Positions 8,461 to 20,719 are shown, numbered from the stretch's first letter. The stretch: DNA of 64,000 bases from Ctena decussata (GCA_963989385.1 OZ022509.1:51290271-51354270); one strand, 5' to 3'. Made by a program: numbers and translations. Notes: generated by a model not told the origin, from the letters alone.

Positions 8461-10652
8461 TGTTACGCAGAAGGTTTTACACTCGGTCGACACGGGTGTA
8501 GAGCCTTATGCGTCGCCAGGACGGCGGAGGGTGACTTCCGGTTAAAGGGTTATCTACTAGTGTAATACACTAACAAGGAAACTCTAACAACGTTAGAATT
8601 TTTTAAGTTTATATATAATGTAAATTCTATATACAACAATACAATTTACAACTGTCACATTTACAATAATATACAACACATATCAGTTCATGTCGCTGGC
8701 CCAAGTAAGGTGTTTGTTTCAAATCTGTAATCGATTTGCGTACAATACGCAAATAGATTACCGTCTGACGTCAACACCGTACTCGGCTCAGCGCCATGAA
8801 CTAAAGGAAAACACAAAGGACAAAAAACGTTAGTTTGAGCTCATACAAAAAAAAACAAGGCCTTATGTTGGTAGACTTCAATTCGTCGTTCCCTGGATCA
8901 TGTCATGGGCCAGTCCATATATCATGAGGAACACCAACTTATATAAACACGTGCACGATTATATACTGGTCGCTCCCTGGATCGTACCAGGGACCAGTCT
9001 ATATATATTAACACACCTTAGTGGAAGAACACTGTCCCACACTTGATGTGACCTTCAGATCTTATCACAGAATCTGGCAAAACTGTGCTAACCACTTCCG
9101 CCTACATTTTGTGCTTCCCGCCTCTGCTTAGGAACCATGCACAAACGGCGTTGTAACTGCCTCTACCCGGGTTGGTATTAACCTGGAGACGTATATCGAA
9201 TCTCCAGGTGAGACGTGGCTCTAAGCCCTAACAGCTGACTGCCGGACTTGATGTGCCTAAAAATAACGAACTTACACTTAATACATTGTAACTACATAAT
9301 AACAATACGTAAGACTTGGGCCTGTCTTGGAAATACCATACAACGCCCTCGGCGAATGCCGAGCATAACGTGCACACGCCAGCCGTGTCACTAGACACGA
9401 CTCGCGCTCACGATGTAAAGCTAAAAGTGTGCTTACCACTTCCGCCAATGAAGAAACGTAGATCCTACCACGCATGTGCGTCGAAGGATCTGACGTCAAA
9501 CATTGTCAAGAAGTATACTGACGTCAACAGGCATTACCATGACATACCCCACATAAAACATGAATAATCTAAACAATGACCTATTTACATTAAATTGATT
9601 GACCAAAATCTAACTCGCATATGTATTAATTCATTTCTTTAAACTAAGCGTAATACCATTTGCCATAGAATATAATAGCTGAATAAGCGTTTCTCACACA
9701 TTTGGGATCATAACGTTTGATCTGACATCATGACATCAATGATGTTATACCATATGACGCCGTCTAATGAAGGCAAATCAAACGCATGATGACCAAATGT
9801 TACCATTATAACTTATGGAAAAAACCCTTAATGCGGTGCATGCCATGGCGTCAACTGACGTCACGAGTATATAAATTAGTTCCATTACAAATCAATCTAC
9901 TTCTATAGGCCACGTATACGTGAAACTAATATAAAAAGTGCTGACGTCGCAATAACATGAATGCAACTGGCGTCACATGAATAACATGAATGCAACTGAC
10001 GTCACTGGACGTCAAATAGACGCATACCATTGCAACCAACATCAGTGATATAAACTATTTCCGTAATTTACAAAACTTCCTAATATACAAATACCATGCG
10101 CAGCATGGTCAGTATAAACAAAATTGGTCGTCATATGCACAGCCTGATCACTGTCAACAAAATCAAATCAGTCGACACATATAATCATACCATATCAATC
10201 AGTGGTCACATTTTTCATTCTTAGCCAAACTATTCTAAATAAATATAATAAAATCTTACCGTTCTGGTCTAAACTCAGAATCTGGGCACACAACAATATA
10301 ACATCCTCAGTATAAGAATTAAACAGCCACGTCTAACTTTTCAATAAAAGATAGGCGTATAAATAGTATGCATCTCACATTTAAATCATGGAACTCGAAT
10401 ATAAACGTGCAGCTATTCACATTAAAATCATGCAACACGCTGTCCACAATCAAAAGACTCGTGCAGGTATTCACCTTAAAATCATGCAATACGCTGTCCA
10501 CGAGAGGTATTCACAAACAACCCATGCATAACGTAGCCACAATTTCCGTAAACGTTTTATTACCACAGTTGCCCTAAAAACTGTAGCCCTACTGATTGAA
10601 AGAATTAAAATAATTCGACGACAAAGTCGACGATTGGATCCATTTCGTAACA
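8461..10652 (-). repeat. 5' LTR of the Gmr1-like element (2192 bp)
   Basis: It is bounded by the perfect 7 bp inverted ends TGTTACG (8461) and CGTAACA (10652). The right 61 bp recur at 2548-2608. It contains short internal duplications (about 8885-8930 and 8965-9005; 10425-10510) and several perfect TGACGTCA sites. No convincing coding frame is present; small frames near 9300-9570 and 10320-10580 lie in overlapping antiparallel pairs. Confidence 0.78.
9491..10004. promoter_or_regulatory. Cluster of CRE-like TGACGTCA sites in the LTR
   Basis: Exact palindromes TGACGTCA occur at 9491, 9519, 9856 and 9997, with another at 8766 in the same LTR and near-matches at about 9942 and 10008. TGACGTCA is the established CREB/ATF binding site. 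Function in the LTR is inferred. Confidence 0.5.
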
Positions 10653-13600
10653 CTGTTTTTGGTGTCAGAGTTTCTGTGATGTTTTACCTTATGTATGTTC
10701 TTATTATTTTTGGTTCGGTTTGGGTTGCTGAGTGGCCACCTTTTGGGAACAAGCTGCTCACTCGGTTGGCCATATGTCCTCTGTATCTTGATTATTTGTA
10801 ATCTTAGTTGTTTCCAACTATGGTTTGTGGGCTGGATTTGGATTTTGATTGTTTCAGTTCCTGGTCTTTGCATACTTTTTACTTTTATCACTATGCACAG
10901 TCTTATACCTTGATCCAAACGAAATGTCAGGGCGGTAACAAATATGCGCTGGCAATCACTGTCAAATTCGATCAGTCTACTAGAGGATTCGGTAGAATAA
11001 ATTTTGCACGCTTGTTCAAGTTCACTAAGCATAACGCATTGTTATTGTACCTGTTGTCACCACATTTACTGTCGTGTATGAAAGATACAAAAAAGTAAGA
11101 AGGAAGGTACATTTTATTAAGATAATAATGATATTCTGCGCGCAAGGAAGCGACGTTTACGGTGTGACATTCCGCCGCCGCGAGATTCGAACTAGGTAAG
11201 CCAGGTCTTAGCAGACTGCGCTTCCGACGTATATAACATCATCCCTATATGCAAATCCTTAAAATAAGAGTCATCATAGTGCCTAAGTTGGGCACACCCT
11301 GCATATAAATACTCGCGACAATTTATTTACGCTTATATTCGCGAATCTCTCTTGGCTCGCAAAATGAAACATTTCACGAATATTGGAACGCTTAAATCAT
11401 AGGGTGTAAACTGCCAAAGCAATGTTGAAAAACGTCGTATCAACGGTGACGCACTCTAAATCTGAAAAAAAAACATTGTGCCAACATTGACATTAATACG
11501 ACGACCTTGGATGTTTTGCCGCAACTGCAATAATTGCGACATGCCAAAATAATGCTTTTTATACAATGTGTAGATTATCGGTGTAAAAGCGAAGCATCAG
11601 ATTAGCCTGCGCATCCTCCCTGTATAGTAATCAGCTTCTTTCTTATTTTGTACATAATGGATTCAGACATAATACATTGTTGGGACTTTTTTAACACTTG
11701 AAATGGGAAGTAAAACACAAGCCTGTACAGTCTATACGTTCGAAAAGAAAATATTTGGATCATGAGGACATGCTGTCGTCTCCGTTCACATAGACGATAT
11801 TTCGATCATAAGGAATATACAGAGTGTATTTGGTCACACAGGCTGTAAACTTCGCAAGCAAAGGCTGCTAAGTCCACTTTGCTTCTTACTTTGTTTATTA
11901 CGTAAGGAACAAAGGGGACCTAGTACACTTGGCTTGCGAAGATGACAGGCCCTATGATCATACATGAAGATCAGGAGTTGGGCCGTACATGTACTAAGAT
12001 AGCATGTGCGAATAGCGAAGACTCAGATAAGCCTGTGCACTCATTTCATCCCTATCTATGTATATGGCAAACCACAACTTATGTTCTTTATTTCGTTACT
12101 GAAAAAGCGAAACTTATTGAAAGTGTGAACAAACATGACTAAAGTCAGTATGTGCATCCTCGTAGCTAATCTGGTAAATTTAAAGCGTAAATCATTGGCG
12201 TCGCATGAATAGATGCCTTATTGGATGTGCGAAAAGTAAATAATAAGATCAGCCTGTGTATCTGATCAGTCGTGGGTGAAGCGCCGGCCTGCTGAACTAG
12301 CGGTCCCAAGCTTGATTCTAGAAGGCGTTCTCAATCGTAAATCTGGTTCAATTGCACACAGCCTTTCATTATCACCCTCCCATCGTTTTGATATGACAAA
12401 AACTGCTGAAAAAGACGTAAAATCGCAGGTCAATTCATCCTTTGTACAAGGACAGATAATATGGCTAGCCACGTGTGTCTATTGTTGGCTATACCGCATA
12501 TCCAGTTGTTGCATAACTTTACGTTATATTTGCAAGTTTTGTTACAGCTGAATAATTTTTGTTACCGGTGAGTGAGCAGCGTGTATGACCTGTGCCCCTT
12601 TTTGTACAATAGAAAAGTCTAGGGGAAGGTACAAAGATAACTCCGCCCTGACATTTCTTTTGGATCAGGGTATACCTGAATTAATTAGGTAATAAAAGTA
12701 TGAGCAGCGAAAAACCCAGTTTCAGAATTAATGAACGGAGTTTTTTTTTTAGTACTGAAGGGCTATAGACGATATTCTGCTAGCGATTACACACAGCTGT
12801 TCCTCATGAATAATTAAGTGGAGGTAAAAGGCTGCAAGCCTCCCCTGGTACACACAGTAAAACTGATATGTTAATGCTTTGTTTTTGCAAAAGTAGTAAA
12901 TGTCGAATGCTCGGAAGTTGATAATTTATGTTAAACAAGAATGATTATTTATGATGCAATGATGCAACTCATATAACGCATGGAGATTTATAAGTACTCA
13001 ATGCTCCTCAGGATGAAGTTCTAGATATAATATGTGGCTCCCAATTGTTTTTAATTCTTATTTATTGTTGCACATAAAATTGTTCATTGCACCTCAAATG
13101 TAAAATGTGTCTTCAGTTAAGCTGTCAGTTCTCTGACTGATATTTCATATCACCTTTCATCAAAAACTGATAAAAAGGATAAAAATTGAGTACTTGAACT
13201 TCAAAGACTTTCATTATTCTGTAATGAAGTTAGACTGAAACCATAACATTTAGCCCACCCAGTGTACATGACTTTTTTTATCATTTATTATCACCTAAAC
13301 TATGATGACAAGAAAAACAAAATCTAAAATTCAAGTACTTTTGGCACAGTTTATTTCTTTTACAAATGACAGAAATCAATAATAAAATTAAAAAGAAAGG
13401 AAAACAGAAAAAAATAGTCAGACATTCCTGTATGGGTGGTTAATAACTGATTAATGTTAAAGATAATACAAGTAAAAGCAAATCAGTCTGATTTAATTAG
13501 ATATATTACCGAGTATTACTATTTCATTTTATACATGTAACAGCTAAATAATGTAATTTGATAACCCAGTTATCTAATGCTGTAATAATTGATAATTGAA

Positions 13601-13654
13601 AAATGGGACATTAAAGTCTCCATATGCCTAGCAGTGGAAAAACATTCAAACACA
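10653..13654. other. Non-coding DNA, old repeat fragments
   Basis: No gene is recognised. A 147-codon frame on the minus strand (10589-11032) crosses the LTR boundary and has no family signature. At 11155-11225 the minus strand has a tRNA-like B box (AGTTCGAATCTCG), possibly a decayed SINE. Around 11590-11620 and 11985-12035 there are degraded versions of the TCAGATCAGCCTG hairpin core described elsewhere in the window. Confidence 0.5.
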
Positions 13655-14100
13655 AATCCTCATGAACAGGCTCCAACCTTCACGTTTGGTGATAAAATAT
13701 GGGTCGAGGTGAGTCATACAACTGGCAAAAATGGGGGAACATGTTTTTGAAAAATGACAACTCGCTCCAAAAAAATACAATTTTCCTTTTCTGGTTTTCT
13801 GTCGAGCGATGGAATGAAAACAAAAGTGGGACAATGAATGTGGCTCCACGCTTGTACATTGTATTTTTACCATTTTCATAATGGTCTTGTACATTGTATT
13901 TTTACCATTTTTCATTAACGTGTGTTAAAGTTAATAGTATTAATGGTCATTTTATTTGTCCAACTAATTTTTCGGACATTTTGTTTTTTTAAGGTGGCTA
14001 ATCACGGTCATGTACAATGAGACGCGTGCAGCGATGCCTCCTGATAAAATATTTCATGCTGATAGAATAAAGGGACTTAAACTCCCAATTAATGTGATGG
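13655..14100. repeat. Dispersed unclassified repeat, copy 1
   Basis: The segment beginning CCAACCTTCACGTTTG, through CACGCTTGTACATTGTATTT and GGCTAATCACGGTCATGTA, to GATAGAATAAAGGG recurs in the same order and orientation at about 42183-42610 with moderate divergence. No coding frame is shared between copies, so it is a non-coding repeat of unknown class. Confidence 0.7.
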
Positions 14101-14877
14101 TCTGTACCATCAAATATGGAATACTCTGTCAAATCAGGGGCTGTTGTATCACCAGGTTGGCTGTATGGCAAAAAATTGCAGATCATGAAAGGAGCAGTCC
14201 GGTATGGGTTAACACTTCTTCCTCTGGTATCTATCAGCAGTAATATTTGTTAATATTTATGACTTCTAATGCCTACCAGGTGAAGAAATTTAGGGTCTTT
14301 GAATGGTTAGCTGATACAGTTTATTCCAATTATTATTTTCTTTTATTCAAACAGTTTAAAATATGTAATTTAAACTTGTTTTCGGATGTTTTTGTGAAAC
14401 ATAAGCAAATATGGCACATCAAGTTCTCTTTTTTTGTCAAAATGAGTGTTACTCTTCAGCATAGTTGTCATAATGAGGTTGATTTTACCTCCCATTTGTC
14501 TTTAAATACTTGATTTTATTCACTGATAATTCTACTATTTTCCCCTGCAAATCCTAGCTCATTATTCATTTCTTACAAGATCCATGTATTGTATATTAAG
14601 CATGTAGTAAAATTACATCTTCAGCCTTTATCAGTTTTGCGACCATACTTATTATAAAAAGCTTTCATCGCCTCATTAAAAGCCAATAATTAATAAGAGG
14701 GTGTTGGGTTCCATGTAAAATCTATAGGCTTATCAGTTGTGTTTACATTTTATTACCTCCAGCGAGCCATGTGCTCTGTTAATGACACACACACTGGACA
14801 CACAGCTGTGCTATTAATAGTAACTCAGAATATCCTCTATATGACTTAAACAACACCTGCTATAATCTATTCTACTG
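14101..14877. other. AT-rich non-coding DNA
   Basis: I see no gene, SINE or inverted repeat here. An 88-codon plus-strand frame at 14247-14513 has no recognisable similarity. Confidence 0.5.
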
Positions 14878-14996
14878 TGCGTGATGGTTCCTGCAATTTT
14901 TACAGGCGCCCGTAAAATAACGGGAAATGGCCTGGCGACTGGTTTCCAGTTATTCTACAGTAATATCTACGGAATTTTTTTACAGTGTAGAATTTT
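14878..14996. repeat. Palindrome-forming repeat, copy 1
   Basis: Contains GCCCGTAAAATAACGGGAA, a TGGTTTCCAGTTATTCTAC segment and an end reading TTTTTTTACAGTGTAG. The same blocks recur at 15148-15478. Confidence 0.6.
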
Positions 14997-15147
14997 AAGC
15001 TTGAGTAATGTGTTGATGTATTGTAGGATTAAAAACCAGGCCACAGTTTTAAAATCATCTCAAAGAAGGGCATCACTTAGGTCTCCTCTGCACAGATGTC
15101 ATCTTATTCCGTGTGCAGACTACGACTTCTAGTTCCTGCTCTTCCTC

Positions 15148-15478
15148 AGCTACACTATAAAAAAATCCGTAGATTTTACGGTAGAATACCTGGCAACCAG
15201 TTGCCAGTCCATTTCCCGTTATTTTTACGGACGTGTGCCTGTAGAACATACTTTGAAATCACGATATGGTAGAGTTATGTTAACTGACCGCACTCAAAAA
15301 TATCTTCAAAGTGTTGAAGGGCTATATGACCAAAACATTACCTGTCTTATTTTACCCTACACTGCGTGATGATGCCTGCCAATGTTTACGGGTGCCCGTA
15401 AAAATAACGGGAAACAGACTGACAGCTGGTTGCCAGTTATTCTACCGTAAAATTTACGAAAGTTTTTACAGTGTAGAG
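15148..15478. repeat. Inverted pair of the same palindromic repeat
   Basis: It begins CTACACTATAAAAAAATCCG and ends TTTTTACAGTGTAG. The left block (15151-15240) is the reverse complement of the right block (15358-15478) over GGTTGCCAG, the ACGGGAAA core and the TTTACGG segments, so the unit folds on itself. A non-autonomous TIR element is likely. Confidence 0.6.
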
Positions 15479-15760
15479 CATTCATGTCATTGGCAAATCG
15501 CAAATTGGTAAAATTTCTGCCACCTATGCTAACCTCTCCATCATGTTCTTCAAGTGCATCAGACATGATCCGTTTGAGTAAAATGTTGAAGAGTGCGGGT
15601 GAGAGGTGAGAGGGTGAGAGACAATCTTGCCTGACTCCAACTGTTGTTCTGAACCATTCTCCGGTGCTGCCATTCAACTGGACTGCACTTCTAGCCTTGT
15701 TGTAGAGCTGTTCAGTAGGGTGAACTCGTCTATGTAAGCATACATATAAAAGAAAGTGTT
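15479..15760 (-). pseudogene. Fragment of a LINE reverse transcriptase
   Basis: Minus-strand translation gives VQLNGSTGEWFRTTVGVRQ, then ALFNILLKRIMSDALEEH, then IGGRNFTNLRFANDMN. This is the fingers/palm region around the RT catalytic box of a non-LTR element. The expected FADD is FAND, losing a catalytic aspartate, and the usual QGC..SP segment carries extra residues. Sequence homologous to RT stops where the palindromic repeat begins at 15478. It is a dead, truncated copy in a different family from the LINE at the left edge. Confidence 0.8.
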
Positions 15761-16451
15761 TCGCAGTCAGTGATTAGCATCCAGTGAAAATATACCCTTG
15801 TAATGTATAAATAGGAAAATCTTAGGTCGTACAGTCGTATCAAGGTCAGATTGAAGTAAACACAGTCCTGGATTATCTAAAAACTTTGATCAGCCATTAC
15901 ACAATTGCTGGATTATTTGTGTTAACGGAAATATTCTAAGTATTGGGACAGACAGGTCTAAGTAAACAGTGTATCCGCAGACATATGCAAAAATGGATTT
16001 TTGACTACCCGAATATGCGATAATTTACTTTTGCATTAGCGCTGATGGGGGACTAATATAAATTAACCAATAAAAACATCATTTCTTGCTTGATCGTTAA
16101 GGCCCTAATAGCTTTTAAAAGAAAAAATCTTCACCTTTTTAAAGAACATTTTTTTCAACATTTTCTTTTTCTGTAAAATTGGTACTTTTTAGACATGAAG
16201 AACACTACCATAGCTCCTATTAGGTTCTATGGGCATGTCAGTGCTGAAATGATCTTTTCTGTGTTCAAACAATGATTGTATGGTTATATGTAAGAATTAT
16301 TTTTACGTCCTCATGGGAGTATATGCATATTTCAATTCTGCGTTATTTGGCATAATTTTTGAAGATGTAAAATAAGAACATTTTGGTCCTTTTTTTTAAT
16401 TTTGTGCATCGACTGTCGCTAATTTCGCCAATATTTTACACCTTCCGACCG
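15761..16451. other. AT-rich non-coding DNA
   Basis: No gene, RNA or repeat family recognised. Confidence 0.45.
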
Positions 16452-16622
16452 CGGATTTGATTTGATTTGATGCTTAACGTCCACGGTAAACAGCTATGGT
16501 CATGTCGGGACGGTCAGTTAACCTAACCACACTATTCCTGGGCAGGCTTAGACCTCCTAAGCGGTTAACCAGTACTAAGTGCACATACTTTCGCCAGTAA
16601 CTGACAGCTGCCCTTCGCGGAA
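16452..16622 (-). mobile_element. tRNA-derived SINE, 3' part only
   Basis: Shares the body ACGTCCACGGTAAACAGC, CAGTTAACCTAACCACACTA and CTAAGCGGTTAACCAGTACT with six other copies here. The (TTTGA)n tail is at its left end. The tRNA-like head is missing. Confidence 0.8.
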
Positions 16623-17324
16623 ATTTTGCCAATATCTGCCACCGGAGTCATTGTTGGAGATGTCAGACTGTTAGCCATTCCATCCATATACTTGTCGATG
16701 ATATGTCTCAAAATTTAAAGCTTTTACGGTACGTGACTTAGCGTAAAGGGACCTTCAGCGCAAACCGATTAGCTTTCACTTAACCTGTTCCATGGGGTTT
16801 GACCATGGCTGAGCGGCCAGTCTACTATTAATATTCCAAAGAATTCACAGAAGTGAACACTTCGCTGTGCGCTCATGCTGTAAGATGTGACAATACATGT
16901 ATAAGATTTACATTTTGGTCTACCTTGTGTACATGAGTTCGTGACCGTGGGAAAGGGGAGCGAGGAGAGGGTAGGGGAGCGGTAGACCGATTGATGGGAG
17001 ATTGTTCGTTGCGGCACTAACAAGAATAATTCTGTGATATTGCCTTAGATTTCTACCAGGTTTGGTGAAAACACCTTCAATTCTTGAACAGTTATAGAGC
17101 GGATATGATTTCCATAGTACAATTACAACGGGGCATAATTCTATCAAACATATAGGTGTGGTTACTGTTTCTGTTCACTGCACATCGTCTGATAATGGTT
17201 ATATTTGTACTAAAGTTCGTGAAAATATCTTCAAATGTTTTAAAGATAAAGAATGGACACGGTCCCTATACTTAATATGCAAAAGGGTAAAAATTCCGTT
17301 AAAAATGGAGGCGAGTTATTGTTC
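16623..17324. other. Non-coding DNA
   Basis: No gene is recognised; two overlapping minus-strand frames of 75-84 codons have no family signature. Confidence 0.45.
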
Positions 17325-17871
17325 TTAAAGGTAGGTTCCTGTACTTTGGAATGCATTATAATTTTGATGATCTTTCATCCAAGTTGTTGGAAAGCACTTA
17401 TAAAAGGGAATGAATAAGTTTCACTAAAAAGTGTCAATCAAAAAGATATTAGAAAAGTTGTTTTGCAAGGGATTTCCTAACTCTGCTTCGCACACCAGTT
17501 AGGGCTATTTTTAGTTCGCTCCAAAAATAGATAACGCAGATGAGGTCATGCTGCATTGCATTTTGGGATAGTTCTAACCCATCCACCATGCCAGGACCTC
17601 TAGGAGAGCTCACGACAAGGGAAAATTGACCTTTGGAGAATGGCATCATAAATCGCGCACTTATAGACATAATAAACATAGTTATTTTTAGAACTGGAGT
17701 TCCAACGCAAGAAAATAAACCAAAAGGGAAAATGACTATTTTCTTCAACATCTGACGAGTTTCTCAGTAGCAACAAATTCAGAAAAATAAGAGAATTCAA
17801 TACTGCTCAGAAAAAGACGAAATTATTTTGTGGACATAATTGTTATCGCTAGTACAGGAACCTACCTTTAA
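17325..17871. mobile_element. Non-autonomous DNA transposon with TTAA target duplication
   Basis: A perfect 16 bp terminal inverted repeat, AGGTAGGTTCCTGTAC, lies at both ends, each directly flanked by TTAA (17325-17328 and 17868-17871). TTAA duplication is the hallmark of piggyBac-type transposition, though the termini do not start with the usual CCC. The internal 100-codon frame shows no transposase motif. Confidence 0.75.
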
Positions 17872-18659
17872 TTACTACACATCGTCTAATGATGTTTAAT
17901 TCGTGAGAATACCAAAAACCTCTTGACGAGTTATGGAGGAGACAAGATATGTGTCGGACAGAAAGATGGTCCGGTGGTCGGACAAAGAGATAGACAGACA
18001 ACTATGGGGAAAACGATATGATTATAGGGAGAGGAGAGATAAGTAATTGGATGGTTAGCTTTTTGTCGGACTGACTTGCACGCGTAGGGCTTGTATTACA
18101 CTACAAATTCCTGTAATACTTTGGAACTTAATATAGGCCAGCATCACGAAAAGAGCAGAAAATCACGACACACTGTTGAAAAATCGACGGTAGTCTGGCA
18201 CTATCAAAAGCAGATCTGTCTGGTTTGCAGACACCGTTAGTCTTGTTTCCCAGCCGGAAAATTCAACCCTGCCTTAAGGGGTCACTTAAAGAGAATACAA
18301 AGCTGGCTGCTTAAAACAGGGGATCCCTGAATATAGGTTCATTAGCACTGTACACATTTTGGTCCGAGAGACCCAAGTAAGGTGGTGCCCCTTTAACAGA
18401 GAGACCCACTAGGACAGCTTTAGTCGAATACAGTTCCTGTTTATGTGACAGCCGAACTAATATAGTTCATAAGTTCATAACTGATGTCTGCTTTATGATT
18501 TCTGCTATGATTTAGCACTATACATGATTCCACTGGCAGAGTCACAAATTAACCGCAAAAACCCTAAACAATGTGGCACCTTTGCAAATTACTACAACCA
18601 TCAACTTTGTTTTGTATCCGGCGAAGTGCCCCCACCCCTACCCCACCCACTGCGACACA
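17872..18659. other. Non-coding DNA
   Basis: No gene or recognised repeat family. Confidence 0.45.
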
Positions 18660-18790
18660 CACAAAAAGACAACTATTTGCTGTAATGGCAAACAGTGCAG
18701 TCCCTGATCAGACTGCTCATATGAGCAGTCTGATCTGTGACTACACTGCTTTCTGGGAAACTTCCATCGCAATATTTGGAGCCTTTTTGT
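18660..18790. repeat. Hairpin-cassette copy
   Basis: A perfect 30 bp palindrome lies at 18706-18735 (inner stem AGACTGCTCAT / ATGAGCAGTCT), flanked by GGCAAACAGTGCAG and CTACACTGCTTTC. This is the same outer stem as the MITEs at 22762 and elsewhere, with a different inner stem. Confidence 0.75.
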
Positions 18791-19698
18791 CAGTTGCTTC
18801 AAGAACCAATACCAATATTTCTCCGCAAAATTAGCCGCGCATTATATCTATCCCAACAGCAATATTACGCGACGGAAAGTAGTGTATCGATTTTCTCTGC
18901 CTGTTTACTCTAATTAAACAATGACTCATCCACGACGTCAACGATTCCCAGGATAGATTAATGGCTCTGTTTAACCAAGATTCCAATATTGACAAAACTA
19001 AGAGTGCTTGACATTACTGATGCTCATTCCGTCAAACATTGGTCGTGAGGAGCGCTTTAACTTGAGAGAAAAAGCTTTGCAGATTCATCATAAGGAATTC
19101 CATGGTTATTTCATGTTACGATTTCCATCAAATTCTTACTTATGTCCCCCACTGATGTCCCCAAGAATTTTGCTCATCTCAATATAGCCATGGGAGCCAC
19201 TAAATGGTAATTAACAATTTTATTAAAAATGACCGAACTGATATTACTCTGATTTTCCTAAAATTGTATCAACAGATGTGTATAAACGGCATCTGCATAA
19301 CATCTTTCTTGCCACGATTTACAAGTATCAGGACATATCAAACTTGACAGGAGTACTAGGTTTGTGATTCCGCTATCCCTCTGGGTGCTTGGTCAGGAGT
19401 TACAGAATTCTCTGGCACGTCCTTAGGACGAGAACTCACACACTTTATAGCATTTTGCATGCCTTGTTTTTCCTGGCCATTATGCTGAAGAGTAGACTGC
19501 TTGCCTGTGTCACTTCTCCATGCCTAAGATCTGAACATTTTTGTCTTTGCCCTGGTCTTTTTTCATTTTTTTTTCTCGGCACAGCCGAGTATAATTTCAC
19601 TTTTGTTCCACATTTCACAACTTGGGATTTCATTGGTCAAATAACGCGTATGTCAAAAATTAGCCAATGATATCAAAGACCAATGAATATTTAATCTT

Positions 19699-19729
<31 letters not shown>

Positions 19730-20299
19730 CCTGTTGTATTGCAGTGCGTGAATACTAGCACTCTGCAAGATGTTTATTCAAAATGTGTCTCTTATTTGTA
19801 AATTTACAGCAGAAATTTTATCGAAAACAGACCCAGATATAAAAAACTATCTTTTCTCAGTGTAGATCTACTTTCGAATTCTACTTTTGGCTTAATACTC
19901 ACAAAAATTGCAACATGTTGGTAACTGTTTTGGAATCAGATTAATCTCAAGATTGACCGCGGTGTATTTTGGAATTCCAAATTGGACAGCTCAAATTGAG
20001 GCAGGTCATTGTCGCTACCCAGTGTCAGTATGCCTGCCGACATAGCTCACTTGAGTCATATTCATGAAAATTATTCTAGAGACATATTATAAAACACACT
20101 TCCATTTAATCTGCGCCGATTATTAAAGATTTTTCTGGTGTAATATTCAGTCAGCCTTTCATCTTTATTTTACTCTCGCTTTTTCCGTTCAAATCTCATA
20201 ACTGTGTTCCTCAGCAGGCTCAGGCCAACAAATCCATAAGATGCACCTCCTGGGATCGATTTGTCCGTATCCTGTCCCCTCCAGTTCAAAAGGGTGACT
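18791..20299. other. Non-coding DNA with a poly(T) run
   Basis: No gene seen. A run of 30 T lies at 19700-19729, possibly a retroposon tail on the minus strand, but no LINE or SINE body is recognisable beside it. Confidence 0.5.
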
Positions 20300-20541
20300 T
20301 GAGCCGCGACACGACAGAACATTAAAGAGGCATGTGCGGCCAGCAAAGACTCGGATCAGCCTAGACATCCGCTCAGTCTGATCAGAGACTTCGCTGTCCG
20401 CATGGAGATAGCTTGGACCCCTTAGCTACTCTTAAAGCACACGGCGAAGACTGATCAATAAGCCTATGCAGCTGCCCAGGATTACCTGAGTTTTCGCGTG
20501 GCGCACATGCTACTATGTTGGTTTTGTCGTGTCGCGGCCCA
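20300..20541. mobile_element. GCGACACGA-type MITE, copy 1
   Basis: Ends are TGAGCCGCGACACGAC and GTCGTGTCGCGGCCCA. The interior holds two hairpin-core segments (AGACTCGGATCAGCC and CAGTCTGATCAGAG types) in opposing orientation. This copy is diverged. Confidence 0.78.
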
Positions 20542-20719
20542 TTTACCTTTTTGAATTCTCCGTTTAAAATAGGTAATACTAATATTGCAATGTTTGTACG
20601 AATCCTCCATTATAACTCAGAAAAGACCGGGAGTCGCGTGTAAAAAGCCAAACACAAATGGCATATCATATTTTTAATGGATTGCTTGGAAATAACTACA
20701 TAAACAGAATAATAACAAA

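Larger units (their letters stand above)
2548..10652 (-). mobile_element. Gmr1-like Ty3/gypsy LTR retrotransposon with IN upstream of RT
   Basis: Reading right to left: 5' LTR 10652-8461, primer-binding site directly next to it, about 1 kb leader with an internal 145 bp duplication, gag-protease-integrase frame 7393-4187, in-frame TGA, RT-RNase H 4186-2750, a polypurine tract, then the first 61 bp of the 3' LTR (2608-2548). Those 61 bp are identical to 10592-10652. LTR ends are TGTTACG...CGTAACA. Placing integrase before RT is the copia-like order seen in the Gmr1 group of Ty3/gypsy elements. An intact copy would be about 10.2 kb. The 3' LTR is cut at 2548, most simply by the LINE inserted there. 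Identical LTR ends and long open frames suggest a recent insertion. Confidence 0.85.

Noticed and set aside
10589..11032. 147-codon minus-strand frame
   Set aside because: It crosses the LTR/host boundary, has no domain signature and shows frames on the opposite strand.
17449..17751. 100-codon frame inside the TTAA-flanked element as a transposase
   Set aside because: No DDE-type motif and far too short. The element is non-autonomous.
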